A DNA stretch of 38,344 bases from Frankiales bacterium (GCA_025965475.1 JAOPWV010000078.1:1-38344), one strand, 5' to 3'. Shown: positions 6,925 through 15,419, counted from the first letter of the stretch. Translations and numbers: made by a program. Notes: generated from the sequence alone by a model not told the origin.

Positions 6925-9165
6925 TCAGCCGGTGACGAAGTAGCCGGCGAGGTCGCCGACGAGGTCGAGCTGCCCCGCCCGGTTGAGCACCCGCACGCGG
7001 CCGTCGGCCCCCGGCTTGACGATCGCCAGGTTGGCCCGGGTCGCGCCGGGCTGCAGGTTCAGGTTGCTCACCCGCGGCGGGGTCGCCGAGCCAGCGCCCG
7101 TGGGCTCCGGGAACGCGCGGACATCCGTCACGGCCGTCGTCCCGGTGGCGGTCAGGTTGAGCACCGCCGCCAGCGCGTTCGCGGGCACACCGCGGGCGCC
7201 GGCCACCTTGAGGTCGCTGTAGCCGTTCGCGGTCACCGGCGTCGGTGCGGCGCCGATCGCCGAGCGCGTGTCGAGGAAGCGCACCGGTACGACGGGGACG
7301 TACGTGCCGGTGCTCGACGCGGAGTAGTAGCCCGCGATGTCGGCGATGAGGTCGACCGAACCGGCGGCGTTGCGGAAGCGGATCTTGCCGCCGGAGCCGA
7401 CCGCCACCGTGACGAGGTTGGGTGCGGTCTCTCCGGCGCGCAGGTTGAGGTTGCTGACCCGCGGCGTCGTGGGACTGGCCGGGGCGGGGTAGACGCGGAC
7501 GTCGGTGGCGCTGGTGGCGCCGGCCCCCGTGACGTTCAGGACGACGGCGGTGGCGTCGGAGGGAACCGACACGGTGCCGCCGTCGGCGGTGGGGAGTGCC
7601 GAGCCCGTCACCTGTACGTCGAGGGTGCCGCCGGTGCCGACGCGGCGGGCGGGTGCGCCGACCGCGGGGCTGCGGGTGTCGAGGATGCGGGCGGGGGCGA
7701 GCGCGGTGAACCCGGACCCGGTGGCGTCGGGCGCGTACCAGCCCGCGAGATCCGCGACGAGGTCCACGCTGCCGGCACTGCTGAGCAGGGTGACCCGCCC
7801 GTCGGCTCCGACGGTGGCGGTCACGAGATTGGGGACCGTCTGCCCGGCCGCCGCGTTGAGGTTGCTCGCCCGCGGGATGCCGGCGTCGCTCGGGTAGACA
7901 CGCACGTCGGTCGCCCGGGTCGGGCCGGTGACCGTGACGTTGAGGACCACTGCACTGGCGTTCGCCGGCACGGGGCCCTTGTCGGTCGGTGTTCCGCGGA
8001 CCGTCAGGACCAGCGGCGTGTTGGCCGGCACCTTCGCCCGGCCCGTGCCCACGCCCTCGCGGGTGTCGAGGATGCGCGTCGGCGTCACGGACGTGTAGCG
8101 GGAGGCGGCTCCGGCGGTGACGGGGGCCGGCTTCGGTCCCTGCAGGTAGGCCTGCACCTCGTCGCCCGCCGTGGCGAGGAGTTTGCCGGCGCGTACGCCG
8201 TCGCGGTCGACGGCGTACAGGTCCGCGTCCGTGGGGACGCCGCTGGCGTCGAACCCGGACAGGTCGTAGATCAGGCTCTCCCCGTCGGCGGACCAGGCGG
8301 GGTACTCCGCGGCCGTACGGGCGGTGCTCGGCCGGGTTGCCGGCAGCCGCTTCTCGGTACCTCCGGCGGCGGGCACCGTCGCGATCATCAGGACGTCCCG
8401 GCCGAGGCCGGTCGGGTCGGGGTCCGTCACCGTCGCGTACGCGATGGTGCTGCCATCAGGGGACCAGGCGGGCAGGGTGCCGCTCACGCCCAGCGGGGTC
8501 CGGCCGGATCCGTCGGTCGCCATGACCATCAACGGTCCGGTGCCCTGGCCGGCCGACGCGTCGGCGAAGACGATCTTGCTTCCGGTGGGGTCGTAGTCCG
8601 CCGAGAGGCCGCCGTTTCCACCGGGGACCGCGGTCTCGGTGCCCGCGGCGGTCGCTGCCGCGCTCACGGTCATCAACGACGTCGTGAGGCTCGACGGGTC
8701 GGCTGTCGTGGCGCCCTTGGTGGTCACGACCCGGCTGAACAGGATGGTCGAGCCGTCCGGAGACCAGGCGGGCAGGACGTCGTCAACGTGCACGGTGTCG
8801 GTCGGCGCCGGGGCGGTCAGGGTCCTGAGTCCGCTGCCGTCGTGGTTCACCACGACCAGACCCCCCGTCAAGGTTCCGGTGCTGTCGGGCTGGAAGCGGG
8901 AGACGACCACCCGCGACCCGTCGGGCGACAGCTCAGGCCGGTCGTAGCCGATGCCCTGCGTGGCGTCGGCAGGCAGGAGCGTCGTGGTGCTCCGGGTCTC
9001 GAGGTCCCGCAGCGCGACGCTGTAGGCGCCGTCGCCGCTGGCGTCCACGGCGTAGACGAGCTCGTTCGTGCTCGCGCTCGCGGACGCGGGGGCGGCCAGA
9101 GCGAGCGATGCGCCGCCGACGGAGACGGCGACGGCGAGGGCGCCGAGACGGCGGGCGGTTGCCAT
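6925..9165 (-). CDS. Secreted TolB-like beta-propeller protein with three C-terminal cell-surface repeats
   Basis: A 746-residue exported protein. ATG 9165 follows GGAAGG and begins MATARRLGALAVAVSVGGAS, a signal peptide ending near APASASA. Residues of about 40-340 contain WD40/PD40-type blades: ELSPDGSRVVVSR, PAWSPDGSTILFS, PAWSPDGSTIAYA and PAWSADGESLIYD. From about 357 there are three repeats of 125-130 residues, each with a P-x-R-(I/F)-L-D-T-R start, an AVVLN(V/L)T centre with T-D-V-R-x-(Y/F)-P, a SNLN segment and a final D-L-(V/I)-(A/G)-D-(L/I)-A-G-(W/Y) block. Such repeats often end secreted actinobacterial proteins and may bind cell wall or sugar, but this is not proven. No catalytic domain is seen. 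A longer frame to 9315 lacks a signal peptide at its start and was rejected. Confidence 0.85.
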   Translation of the reverse strand: MATARRLGALAVAVSVGGASLALAAPASASASTNELVYAVDASGDGAYSVALRDLETRSTTTLLPADATQGIGYDRPELSPDGSRVVVSRFQPDSTGTLTGGLVVVNHDGSGLRTLTAPAPTDTVHVDDVLPAWSPDGSTILFSRVVTTKGATTADPSSLTTSLMTVSAAATAAGTETAVPGGNGGLSADYDPTGSKIVFADASAGQGTGPLMVMATDGSGRTPLGVSGTLPAWSPDGSTIAYATVTDPDPTGLGRDVLMIATVPAAGGTEKRLPATRPSTARTAAEYPAWSADGESLIYDLSGFDASGVPTDADLYAVDRDGVRAGKLLATAGDEVQAYLQGPKPAPVTAGAASRYTSVTPTRILDTREGVGTGRAKVPANTPLVLTVRGTPTDKGPVPANASAVVLNVTVTGPTRATDVRVYPSDAGIPRASNLNAAAGQTVPNLVTATVGADGRVTLLSSAGSVDLVADLAGWYAPDATGSGFTALAPARILDTRSPAVGAPARRVGTGGTLDVQVTGSALPTADGGTVSVPSDATAVVLNVTGAGATSATDVRVYPAPASPTTPRVSNLNLRAGETAPNLVTVAVGSGGKIRFRNAAGSVDLIADIAGYYSASSTGTYVPVVPVRFLDTRSAIGAAPTPVTANGYSDLKVAGARGVPANALAAVLNLTATGTTAVTDVRAFPEPTGAGSATPPRVSNLNLQPGATRANLAIVKPGADGRVRVLNRAGQLDLVGDLAGYFVTG

Positions 9166-9356
9166 TGCGGGGTCCTTCCATGGCGACGCCAGGAAGGCGC
9201 ACCGGTACGTCCTACACCAGAATTCCGGGCGCATCGTGCCATTTGCGACTGCTCCGTGCCGGGCCGCCGGACCCGCGGAACCGCCGCCTCGTACCCGCGC
9301 GGCCTCGTCTGACATGCTCGCCAGCGTCCGTCCACCGTTCGCACGGGAGCCTCGCC

Positions 9357-10379
9357 ATGCCCATCGCCACGCCGGAGACCTACGCCCAGATGCTCGACCG
9401 GGCGAAGGCGGGACGCTTCGCGTACCCGGCCATCAACGTGACCTCCTCCCAGACGCTCAACGCCGCGCTGCAGGGCTTCGCGGATGCCGGCAGCGACGGG
9501 ATCGTGCAGATCAGCACGGGCGGGGCGGAGTTCCTGTCCGGGCAGAAGGTGAAGGACATGGTGACCGGCGCGGTGGCGCTGGCCGAGTTCGCCTGGGTGG
9601 TCGCGGAGAAGTACGACGTGAACATCGCCCTGCACACCGACCACTGTCCGAAGGACAAGCTCGACGCCTACCTGCGCCCGTTGGTCGGGATCAGCCAGGA
9701 GCGGGTGGCCAAGGGGCTCCCGCCGCTGTTCCAGTCGCACATGTGGGACGGGTCGGCGGTGCCACTGGAGGAGAACCTGCAGATCGCGGTCGAGCTGCTC
9801 GAGGAGTGCCGCAAGGCGCAGATCGTGCTCGAGGTGGAGATCGGCGTCGTCGGCGGCGAGGAGGACGGCGTCGAGAACGCCATCAACGAGAAGCTGTACA
9901 CGACGGCCGAGGACGCCCTGCGTACCGCCGAGGTCCTCGGGCTGGGTGAGAAGGGCCACTACATGCTGGCCGCCACCTTCGGCAACGTGCACGGCGTCTA
10001 CAAGCCCGGCAACGTCAAGCTGCGCCCCGAGATCCTCAAGGAGATCCAGGACGCCGTGGGTGCCAAGTACGGCAAGGACAAGCCGTTCGACCTGGTCTTC
10101 CACGGCGGGTCCGGTTCGCTGCTGGAGGAGATCCGCGCGGCTCTGGACTACGGCGTCGTGAAGATGAACGTCGACACCGACACCCAGTACGCGTTCACGC
10201 GCCCGGTGGCCGACCACATGTTCAGGAACTACGACGGCGTCCTGAAGGTCGACGGCGAGGTCGGCAGCAAGAAGCAGTACGACCCGCGAACCTGGGGCAA
10301 GAAGGCCGAGGACGGCGAGGCCGCCCGGGTCGTCCAGGCGTGCGAGGACCTGCGCAGCGCGGGGACGAAGATCTCCTAG
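9357..10379 (+). CDS. fbaA: Class II fructose-bisphosphate aldolase
   Basis: A Zn-dependent aldolase splitting fructose 1,6-bisphosphate into glyceraldehyde 3-phosphate and dihydroxyacetone phosphate in glycolysis and gluconeogenesis. The 340-residue length fits class IIA enzymes. Visible motifs are ALHTDHCPKDKLD (Zn and active-site His/Asp), LEVEIGVVGGEEDG, TFGNVHGVYKPGN (Zn His), and HGGSGS plus MNVDTDTQ for phosphate binding. ATG 9357 follows GGGAG by 6 bases. The gene stands alone, divergent from the secreted propeller gene and followed by a hairpin terminator. Confidence 0.97.
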   Translation: MPIATPETYAQMLDRAKAGRFAYPAINVTSSQTLNAALQGFADAGSDGIVQISTGGAEFLSGQKVKDMVTGAVALAEFAWVVAEKYDVNIALHTDHCPKDKLDAYLRPLVGISQERVAKGLPPLFQSHMWDGSAVPLEENLQIAVELLEECRKAQIVLEVEIGVVGGEEDGVENAINEKLYTTAEDALRTAEVLGLGEKGHYMLAATFGNVHGVYKPGNVKLRPEILKEIQDAVGAKYGKDKPFDLVFHGGSGSLLEEIRAALDYGVVKMNVDTDTQYAFTRPVADHMFRNYDGVLKVDGEVGSKKQYDPRTWGKKAEDGEAARVVQACEDLRSAGTKIS

Positions 10380-10410
10380 TCCGAAGATCACAGATCGGTT
10401 ACTGTCAACC

Positions 10411-10432
10411 CGCCACGCCGAAGGGCGTGGCG
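10411..10432 (+). terminator. Hairpin terminator after fbaA
   Basis: CGCCACGCC, loop GAAG, then GGCGTGGCG form a perfect 9-bp stem 32 bases after the fbaA stop. There is no U-run, which is common for actinobacterial hairpin terminators. It could instead be an upstream part of the riboswitch leader that follows. Confidence 0.6.
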
Positions 10433-10625
10433 CTCGCTTCCGACCGCCGAGTCCTGCCCCGGGGAGCGAGCCGCCGACCGCTGCCAGGGGCAGGAGCGGG
10501 GGACCCACGGTCCACCGGGCGTCCGCGCGCAAGCGTGGCGTCCTCGGGGTGAAGGCGACAGGGACCTCGGTCCCGGCGCCCGGGCTTCCCGGCCCGAACC
10601 CGACAGCTCACCTCGCAGGCGAGAG
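10430..10625 (+). ncRNA. Cyclic-di-AMP riboswitch (ydaO/yuaA class)
   Basis: The leader of the transglycosylase gene carries the conserved ydaO-class blocks in the right order: GCAGGAGCGGGGGACCCA (10490-10507), GGGGTGAAG (10546-10554), and GAACCCGACAGCTCACCTCG followed by CAGGCG near 10595-10622. The 5' part includes a CTCGCT...AGCGAG helix. In actinobacteria this class typically sits before cell-wall hydrolase and Rpf genes, as here, and ligand binding usually lowers expression. Boundaries are good to about 10 bases; I cannot fold the whole RNA by eye. Confidence 0.93.
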
Positions 10626-10642
10626 GGAAGGACCCTGCGCTG

Positions 10643-11401
10643 GTGTCATTGCTCCGTGCCCGCAAGAATGCCCGCCACGCCAAGCCCTCCAAGGCCGCTC
10701 CCGGCATGGTCGCCGCCGGCCTGACCGCGTCCTTCGCCGTCGCCGACGTGGCCGCGTTCGCCTCGTCCGCCTCGGCTGCCAGCGCCGACGATTTCGCCCG
10801 GCTGCGCCAGTGCGAGAGCGGCGGCAACTACGGGATCAACACCGGCAACGGGTTCTACGGCGCCTACCAGTTCGACCGCGGCACGTGGAACGGCCTCGGC
10901 TACGGGGGCCGGGCGCACGAGGCCTCGCCCGCGATCCAGGACGCGGCGGCCCGCCGGCTCCAGGCGCAACGCGGTTGGGGCCCGTGGCCGGCGTGCTCAC
11001 GCATGCTCGGGCTCGGCCGCGACAGCAGCCCGGCCGCCGCGGTCGACGCGGCGCCCGCCTCCGCCGCCGCGCGGCTCGACGACGCCACCCGGGCCAGCCG
11101 CAGCCGGTCCGTCAGCCCTGCCCCGAAGGTGCGCGTCGCCGTCGCGCCGACCCCGCCGCCGGCCCTGCGGGCCGAGGTCCTCTCGGTCGCCGACGTCCGG
11201 ACGCAGCGGGTCGATGTCGCGCAGTGGCAGCGGCGGATGGCCGCCCGCGGCTGGGACCTGGTGGCCGACGGCTACTTCGGGCCGAAGACCGCCGACGTCG
11301 CGAAGCGGTTCGCGGCCGAGAAGCGGCTGAACGTCTCCGCCCTGCCCGGCGAGGTCGACCGGGTCGTGTGGGATGCCGCCTGGCGGCTCGCCGTCACCTG
11401 A
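10643..11401 (+). CDS. Secreted Rpf-like transglycosylase with C-terminal peptidoglycan-binding-like domain
   Basis: A 252-residue exported cell-wall enzyme. A basic N-terminus and hydrophobic stretch (about residues 20-46) form a signal peptide ending near SAASA. Residues 49-120 are a resuscitation-promoting-factor/transglycosylase domain with catalytic Glu58 in LRQCESGGNYGINTGNG, the GAYQFDRGTWNGLG segment, and Cys57 pairing with a Cys in PWPACSRML. An Ala/Pro-rich linker follows, then residues of about 190-250 with WQRRMAARGWDLVADGYFGP and KRFAAEKRL, which match a PG_binding_1 fold. GTG 10643 follows GGAAGGA. It is controlled by the c-di-AMP riboswitch just upstream, coupling wall remodelling to c-di-AMP level. 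Confidence 0.92.
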   Translation: MSLLRARKNARHAKPSKAAPGMVAAGLTASFAVADVAAFASSASAASADDFARLRQCESGGNYGINTGNGFYGAYQFDRGTWNGLGYGGRAHEASPAIQDAAARRLQAQRGWGPWPACSRMLGLGRDSSPAAAVDAAPASAAARLDDATRASRSRSVSPAPKVRVAVAPTPPPALRAEVLSVADVRTQRVDVAQWQRRMAARGWDLVADGYFGPKTADVAKRFAAEKRLNVSALPGEVDRVVWDAAWRLAVT

Positions 11402-11445
11402 GCCCATGATCGCGCCGCCGAGGGGGCCGGGGAGGTCCGCCCGCG

Positions 11446-12138
11446 GTGAGCGAGAATGTGCCGATGCAGGCAGTGCTCTCGCTGGAGGACGTCACGGTCC
11501 GACGGGGTGACGTCACCGTCCTGGACGGGATCTCGGCCCAGTTCCTGGCCGGCCGCTGCACCGCCGTCGCCGGCCCGAGTGGCGCTGGCAAGTCCACCCT
11601 GTTGCGGCTGCTCGACCGGCTGGAGGAGCCGTCCAGCGGCCAGGTGCTGCTGCGCGGCCGGCCGCTCCCGTCGTACGACGTGCTGGAGGTACGCCGCCGG
11701 GTCGGGCTCGTCCAGCAGGCGCCGGTCCTGCTCGGCGCGACGGTGCTGGCGGACCTGCGGGTCGGCCGGCCGAACCTGACGCCCGACGAGGCCCACGAGC
11801 TGCTGGCGCGTGCGGGGCTCGGCGACCAGGCACTCGATCGCGAGACCAACTCGCTGTCCGGTGGCGAGGCGCAGCGGCTCTGCCTGGCGCGAGCGCTCGC
11901 CGTCGGGCCGGAGGTGCTGTTGCTCGACGAGCCGACCAGCGCCCTGGACGCGGTCGCCGCCGTGTCGGTCGAGCGCGTGGTGCGCGCCCTGGTGGCCGAC
12001 GGCCTGACCGCCGTGCTCGTGAGCCACGACCTGCGGCAGGCCAGCCGGATGGCGGACGACGTGGTCGTCCTCCGGGACGGGCGCGTCGAGGAGACCGGCC
12101 CGGCCGCCGACAGCGTGTACCTGGCGGGCGCGTCGTGA
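11446..12138 (+). CDS. ABC transporter ATP-binding protein, FetA (YbbL)-like
   Basis: An ATPase subunit of about 230 residues, partner of the permease encoded next. It has Walker A GPSGAGKST, a Q-loop in LVQQAPVLLG, signature LSGGEAQRL, Walker B VLLLDEPTSALD and switch His in VSHDL. With the FetB-like permease it matches the E. coli FetAB system, reported to export iron and help resist oxidative stress. GTG 11446 has GGAGG ten bases upstream; ATG 11464 is an alternative, with a GAGAAT box six bases before it. The stop overlaps the permease start by 4 bases. Confidence 0.9.
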   Translation: MSENVPMQAVLSLEDVTVRRGDVTVLDGISAQFLAGRCTAVAGPSGAGKSTLLRLLDRLEEPSSGQVLLRGRPLPSYDVLEVRRRVGLVQQAPVLLGATVLADLRVGRPNLTPDEAHELLARAGLGDQALDRETNSLSGGEAQRLCLARALAVGPEVLLLDEPTSALDAVAAVSVERVVRALVADGLTAVLVSHDLRQASRMADDVVVLRDGRVEETGPAADSVYLAGAS

Positions 12139-12902
12139 GTCCCTCGGTGCCGAACTGGTACGGCGTCGCCGCATCGGTCGCGCTCGTTGCGGTCGCGTTC
12201 TTCGTCGTCGTGCGCGAGCGGCTCGGACTGGGTCGGGAGGTCCTGATCGCCTCGGTGCGCGCTGCGGTCCAGCTGGTCGCCGTCGGCGGCCTTCTGCTGC
12301 TGCTGTTCCAGCACACCGGCCTGCCGGGTGCCCTGCTCTGGGTGACCGTGATGATCCTGCTCGCCGGCCGGGTGGCCGGCGGGCGGGCCCGCGGCCTGCC
12401 CGGGGCCACCAGGGTCGCGACGATCGGTATCGCGGTCGGTGCCGGCGCGACCCTCGGACTTCTGATCGTCGCCCGGGTCATCGACAGCTCGGGCCGGGTC
12501 GTGGTCCCGGTCGGCGGCATGGTGGTGACCGGCGCGATGCAGGGCGCGTCCCTGACGTTGCAACGGATGCGCGACGAGGTGGCCTCCGGCCGGCCGGCCG
12601 TCGAGGCCCGGCTGGCGCTGGGGCTGGACGGCCACCGGGCGTTCGACCCCCACCTGCGGACGTCCCTGCGCAACGCGCTGATCCCCGCGATCGACGGGAC
12701 CAAGGTGGTCGGCCTGATCAGCCTGCCCGGCGCCACCGTGGGCCTGCTGCTGGCCGGCGTGTCGCCGCTGACCGCGATCCGCTACCAGGTGGTCGTGATG
12801 TACATGCTGCTCGGCGGCGCCGCTGTGGCCGCGGTGGTGGCCGGCCGGCTGGGTGTGCGCCTGCTCTTCGACGACGCGCACCGGATGCGGCGCGTGGGCT
12901 GA
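12135..12902 (+). CDS. FetB (YbbM/UPF0014)-family ABC transporter permease
   Basis: A 255-residue membrane protein with six or seven hydrophobic segments. UPF0014 features include RAAVQLVAVGGLLLLLF near residue 40, the central PVGGMVVTGAMQGASLTLQR segment, and LIPAIDGTKVVGLISLPGA, followed by IRYQVVVMYMLLG, near the C-terminus. It is the membrane partner of the upstream ATPase, with a 4-base overlap (GTGA), and probably exports iron. The next gene's start codon touches this gene's stop, so all three may be one operon. Confidence 0.9.
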   Translation: MSPSVPNWYGVAASVALVAVAFFVVVRERLGLGREVLIASVRAAVQLVAVGGLLLLLFQHTGLPGALLWVTVMILLAGRVAGGRARGLPGATRVATIGIAVGAGATLGLLIVARVIDSSGRVVVPVGGMVVTGAMQGASLTLQRMRDEVASGRPAVEARLALGLDGHRAFDPHLRTSLRNALIPAIDGTKVVGLISLPGATVGLLLAGVSPLTAIRYQVVVMYMLLGGAAVAAVVAGRLGVRLLFDDAHRMRRVG

Positions 12903-13522
12903 TGCTCCTGCACCCGTGGGACGCCGCCCGGGACGACGGCGAGTGGCAGCGCTGGCTGCTCGACGGCCACGACTTCGGCACCCTCATCGCCGCGGGCCGC
13001 GGTCGGGACGTGCCCGTCGCCGTACCGACCCACTTCGTGTACGACGGCGCGGACACCGTCCTGCTGCACCTCGCCCGGCCCAACCCGGTGTGGAAGGCGC
13101 TGGACGAGAACCCGAAGGTGCTGCTCGCCGTGTCCGGTGACGTCGCCTACGTGCCGGCGGCCTGGAAGGCGGTCGGTGACGAGGACCCGGCGCGCGGCAT
13201 CCCCACGTCGTACTACGCCGCCGTGCTGCTGACCTGCACCGCGCGGGTACTCACCGGCGAGGAGCTGGTCGAGGTGCTGCGGGCCCAGCTCGGGCACTTC
13301 GAGCCCGGCTCGGGCGTGGCCGATCCCTCGGTGCACGCGCGTGAACTGCCGGGCATCCGCGGCCTGCGGCTGGCGATCGAGCACGTGCAGGCCAAGTTCA
13401 AGTACGGCGGCAACGCCGACGACGCGCACCGGGCGCGGGTCGCGGCCGCCCTGGCCGAGCGGGGCCGACCCGGCGACGCCGCATCGCTGGGGCACCTGCT
13501 GCGTCGTACGCCGCCTGCCTGA
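12902..13522 (+). CDS. FMN-binding negative transcriptional regulator, PaiB-like
   Basis: A 206-residue split-barrel flavin-binding protein. It opens with MLLHPWDAARDDGEW and continues with the family pattern: VPTHFVYDGADTVLLHLARP (substrate/flavin barrel), VLLAVSGDVAYVPAAWK, IPTSYYAAVLLTC, and a helical segment near EHVQAKFKYGGN (PaiB proteins have the K-x-S-(Q/Y)N-type motif here). PaiB was named for repression in Bacillus, but most members are probably flavin- or heme-binding enzymes of unknown substrate. ATG 12902 shares one base with the permease stop. Confidence 0.82.
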   Translation: MLLHPWDAARDDGEWQRWLLDGHDFGTLIAAGRGRDVPVAVPTHFVYDGADTVLLHLARPNPVWKALDENPKVLLAVSGDVAYVPAAWKAVGDEDPARGIPTSYYAAVLLTCTARVLTGEELVEVLRAQLGHFEPGSGVADPSVHARELPGIRGLRLAIEHVQAKFKYGGNADDAHRARVAAALAERGRPGDAASLGHLLRRTPPA

Positions 13523-13530
13523 CGACGCGG

Positions 13531-14409
13531 TCAGCCGGTGGCGCGATCCAGGAACGACCCGACGACGGCGACGTACTCCTCCGGCTGCTCGACGAACGTC
13601 ATGTGCCCGCTCTGCTCGAACACGTGCAGCTCGCCCCTCGGCGCCAGAGCGGCGATCCGCTCGGACGCGGCCGGCACGCAGGTGCGGTCGAAGCGCCCGG
13701 TGCAGGCGAGCAGGGGCTGCGGCACGTGGGGCAGCTGCTGTTCGACGTCGATCGACAGCCCGCCGCCCTCCAGCGAGGTCGCCCGCAGCACGGCCGGCGC
13801 GTAGCGCATGTGCTCGGTCTTCGCGGCGTACTCGCCGATCCGCGGGTCCCGGGGGTCGGCGAAGTGCCACGGCATCTGGTCGGCGAGCAGCTGCCGGCAC
13901 TCCCCCTCCGTCTGCACGCTCGCCTCCCGCTCCCACGAGGCGGTGACCTGCGCGCGCAGGTCCTCCGGCTCGAAGACGGCGAGTCCCTTCTCGACCTCGT
14001 CGAGGAACCGGTCGTCCGGCACCCCGCTGCTGACGACGGTGGCGACGGCCGCGCCCGGGGCGTCGGCCGCGTGCTGCAGCGCGACGAACGCGCCGAACGA
14101 GTGCCCGAGGACGGCGTACCGCTCCATGCCCAGGGCGGCGGCGACAGCGCTGACGTCGCTCGCGTGCTGCTCCAGGGTCCAGCTGTGCGGGTCGCTGTCG
14201 CGGTCGCTGCGGCCCTGCGCCCGACCGTCGATGAGGACCAGCCGGTAGCGGTCGGCCAGCGGGTCGAGGTAGTCGCCGAACATGGTGTGGTCGAGCCCGG
14301 GACCGCCGTGCAGCACGAGCACGGGGAACCCGTCCGCCGGGCCGCGCTCGACGACGAACAGATGCGTGTCGTGCACGGGCAGGAGGCGGCCGGAAGGCTC
14401 AGCGGTCAT
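13531..14409 (-). CDS. Alpha/beta hydrolase, proline-iminopeptidase-like
   Basis: A 292-residue alpha/beta hydrolase. The oxyanion motif LVLHGGPGLDH is near residue 30, the nucleophile is in VLGHSFGAFV, the acid is in GRFDRTCVP and the catalytic His is in FEQSGHMTF. The HGGPG motif and helical lid (about residues 130-210) are typical of the peptidase S33/proline iminopeptidase group, but substrates vary. ATG 14409 is chosen because a CAGAAT box lies five bases upstream; an in-frame extension to 14607 would run through the divergent DUF3151 gene. It is convergent with the PaiB-like gene and has only 16 bp to the divergent neighbour. Confidence 0.87.
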   Translation of the reverse strand: MTAEPSGRLLPVHDTHLFVVERGPADGFPVLVLHGGPGLDHTMFGDYLDPLADRYRLVLIDGRAQGRSDRDSDPHSWTLEQHASDVSAVAAALGMERYAVLGHSFGAFVALQHAADAPGAAVATVVSSGVPDDRFLDEVEKGLAVFEPEDLRAQVTASWEREASVQTEGECRQLLADQMPWHFADPRDPRIGEYAAKTEHMRYAPAVLRATSLEGGGLSIDVEQQLPHVPQPLLACTGRFDRTCVPAASERIAALAPRGELHVFEQSGHMTFVEQPEEYVAVVGSFLDRATG

Positions 14410-14425
14410 ACGGCATTCTGCCCAC
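14410..14425. promoter_or_regulatory. 16-bp divergent promoter region with a shared -10 element
   Basis: Two divergent start codons are separated by only 16 bases. Read rightward, CATTCT (14414-14419) lies six bases before the DUF3151 ATG. Read leftward, CAGAAT (14415-14420) lies five bases before the hydrolase ATG. The two -10-like boxes are nearly the same bases on opposite strands, so both mRNAs would be leaderless and the promoters could exclude one another. Confidence 0.45.
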
Positions 14426-14845
14426 ATGACCCTTTCCGGTAAGGACCTGCTCGGCGGACCTCCGCCGACCCTGCTACCCGACGAGTCCGGACCGCGCGCA
14501 CTGCTCGAGGCCGGCACCGACCCTGCCGAGGTGGCGGCGACGCACCCCACCCACAGTGCCGCCTGGGCCGCGCTCGCCGATGCGGCGTACGCGCGGGGCG
14601 CGGTCATCGAGTCCTACGCGTACGCCCGCGTCGGCTACCACCGCGGGCTGGACGCCCTGCGCCGCAACGGATGGAAGGGCTACGGCCCGGTGCCGTGGGC
14701 GCACGCCCCGAACCAGGGCTTCCTCCGGGCCCTCAACGCGCTGGGCCGCGCCGCCGACACGATCGGCGAGACCGACGAGGCGCAGCGGATCGCGCAGTTC
14801 CTCGACGAGAGCGACCCGGCCGCCCGGCAGGCCCTCCAGCCCTGA
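14426..14845 (+). CDS. DUF3151 family protein
   Basis: A 139-residue protein of a small actinobacterial family of unknown function, often found near fructose-bisphosphate aldolase and purA, as here. Conserved-looking segments are [56 protein letters not shown] and [19 protein letters not shown]; they suggest an all-helical TPR-like fold. There is no signal peptide or membrane segment. ATG 14426 leaves no room for a ribosome-binding site distinct from the divergent gene, consistent with a leaderless mRNA. Confidence 0.9.
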   Translation: MTLSGKDLLGGPPPTLLPDESGPRALLEAGTDPAEVAATHPTHSAAWAALADAAYARGAVIESYAYARVGYHRGLDALRRNGWKGYGPVPWAHAPNQGFLRALNALGRAADTIGETDEAQRIAQFLDESDPAARQALQP

Positions 14846-14851
14846 CGGCCC

Positions 14852-15361
14852 TTACGCCCCGTGCGCCTCGGGTGGCAGCACGATCTTCGGCGTGGTCCGG
14901 CGCCGTCCGAGCAGGGCGGCGCCGGGCAGCCCGGCCAGCGTCCGGCTGGTCTCGTCGACGAAGGTCATGATCCGCTCGGTCGACCCGGCGATCACAGCCA
15001 CCCGCTCGTGGGTGTCGGCCAGCGTGCGCAGCACCGGCAGGATGTCCGCCTGGATCTGCCGGATGGTCGCGGGCAGCTCCTCGACCACCGGGTCGTCGAG
15101 GACCGCCGCGAGCCGGGTCATGCCGGGAGCCAGGGCACGCAGCGGCTCCTCGAGCTCCTCGACCAGCCCGTCCAGCCGGGTGGCCAGGCGGTTCACCGTC
15201 ACGATCGCCTCCCGCGCCGAGGACACGGTGTCGGCCAGGCCCCGGACGGCGTTGGTGAGCGCGGTGACGGTGCCGGGGAGCGCGGCGAGGGCTTCGGTCT
15301 GCGCCTGCAGCAGTGCCGTCACCCCGCCGAGGACGCCGTCCAGACCCGGGAACTTGGCCAT
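14852..15361 (-). CDS. Conserved helical hypothetical protein next to purA
   Basis: A 169-residue protein I do not recognise by name. ATG 15361 begins [20 protein letters not shown]. Long heptad-like helices follow ([20 protein letters not shown], then [20 protein letters not shown] and [20 protein letters not shown]), and the basic C-terminal tail has [10 protein letters not shown]. The pattern resembles the polyhydroxyalkanoate-associated or phasin-like coiled-coil proteins of actinobacteria, but this is only shape. It is convergent with DUF3151 (6-bp gap) and divergent from purA. The longer in-frame start at 15415 would run into the purA promoter. Confidence 0.72.
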   Translation of the reverse strand: MAKFPGLDGVLGGVTALLQAQTEALAALPGTVTALTNAVRGLADTVSSAREAIVTVNRLATRLDGLVEELEEPLRALAPGMTRLAAVLDDPVVEELPATIRQIQADILPVLRTLADTHERVAVIAGSTERIMTFVDETSRTLAGLPGAALLGRRRTTPKIVLPPEAHGA

Positions 15362-15399
15362 TCGGGCAGGGTACGTCCACCCTGCGGTTGCCTGGCCGT

Positions 15400-15405
15400 T
15401 AGACT
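15400..15405 (+). promoter_or_regulatory. -10 element of purA
   Basis: TAGACT fits the actinobacterial TANNNT consensus and would start a leader of about 65-70 bases ahead of purA ATG 15480. A convincing -35 box is not visible at 17-18 bp. Confidence 0.4.
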
Positions 15406-15419
15406 TGCTCCGCAAGAAG

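Noticed and set aside
6835-9312. An 825-codon plus-strand frame antisense to the secreted propeller protein
   Set aside because: It starts inside the tandem repeat, has no domain or signal peptide, and is low-complexity Gly/Arg/Asp; the minus-strand frame has a signal peptide and repeats.
10501-10560. The CGCAAGCGTGG sequence inside the riboswitch as another unit of the 17-bp repeat
   Set aside because: The match is short, and the position is explained by the variable arm of the riboswitch.
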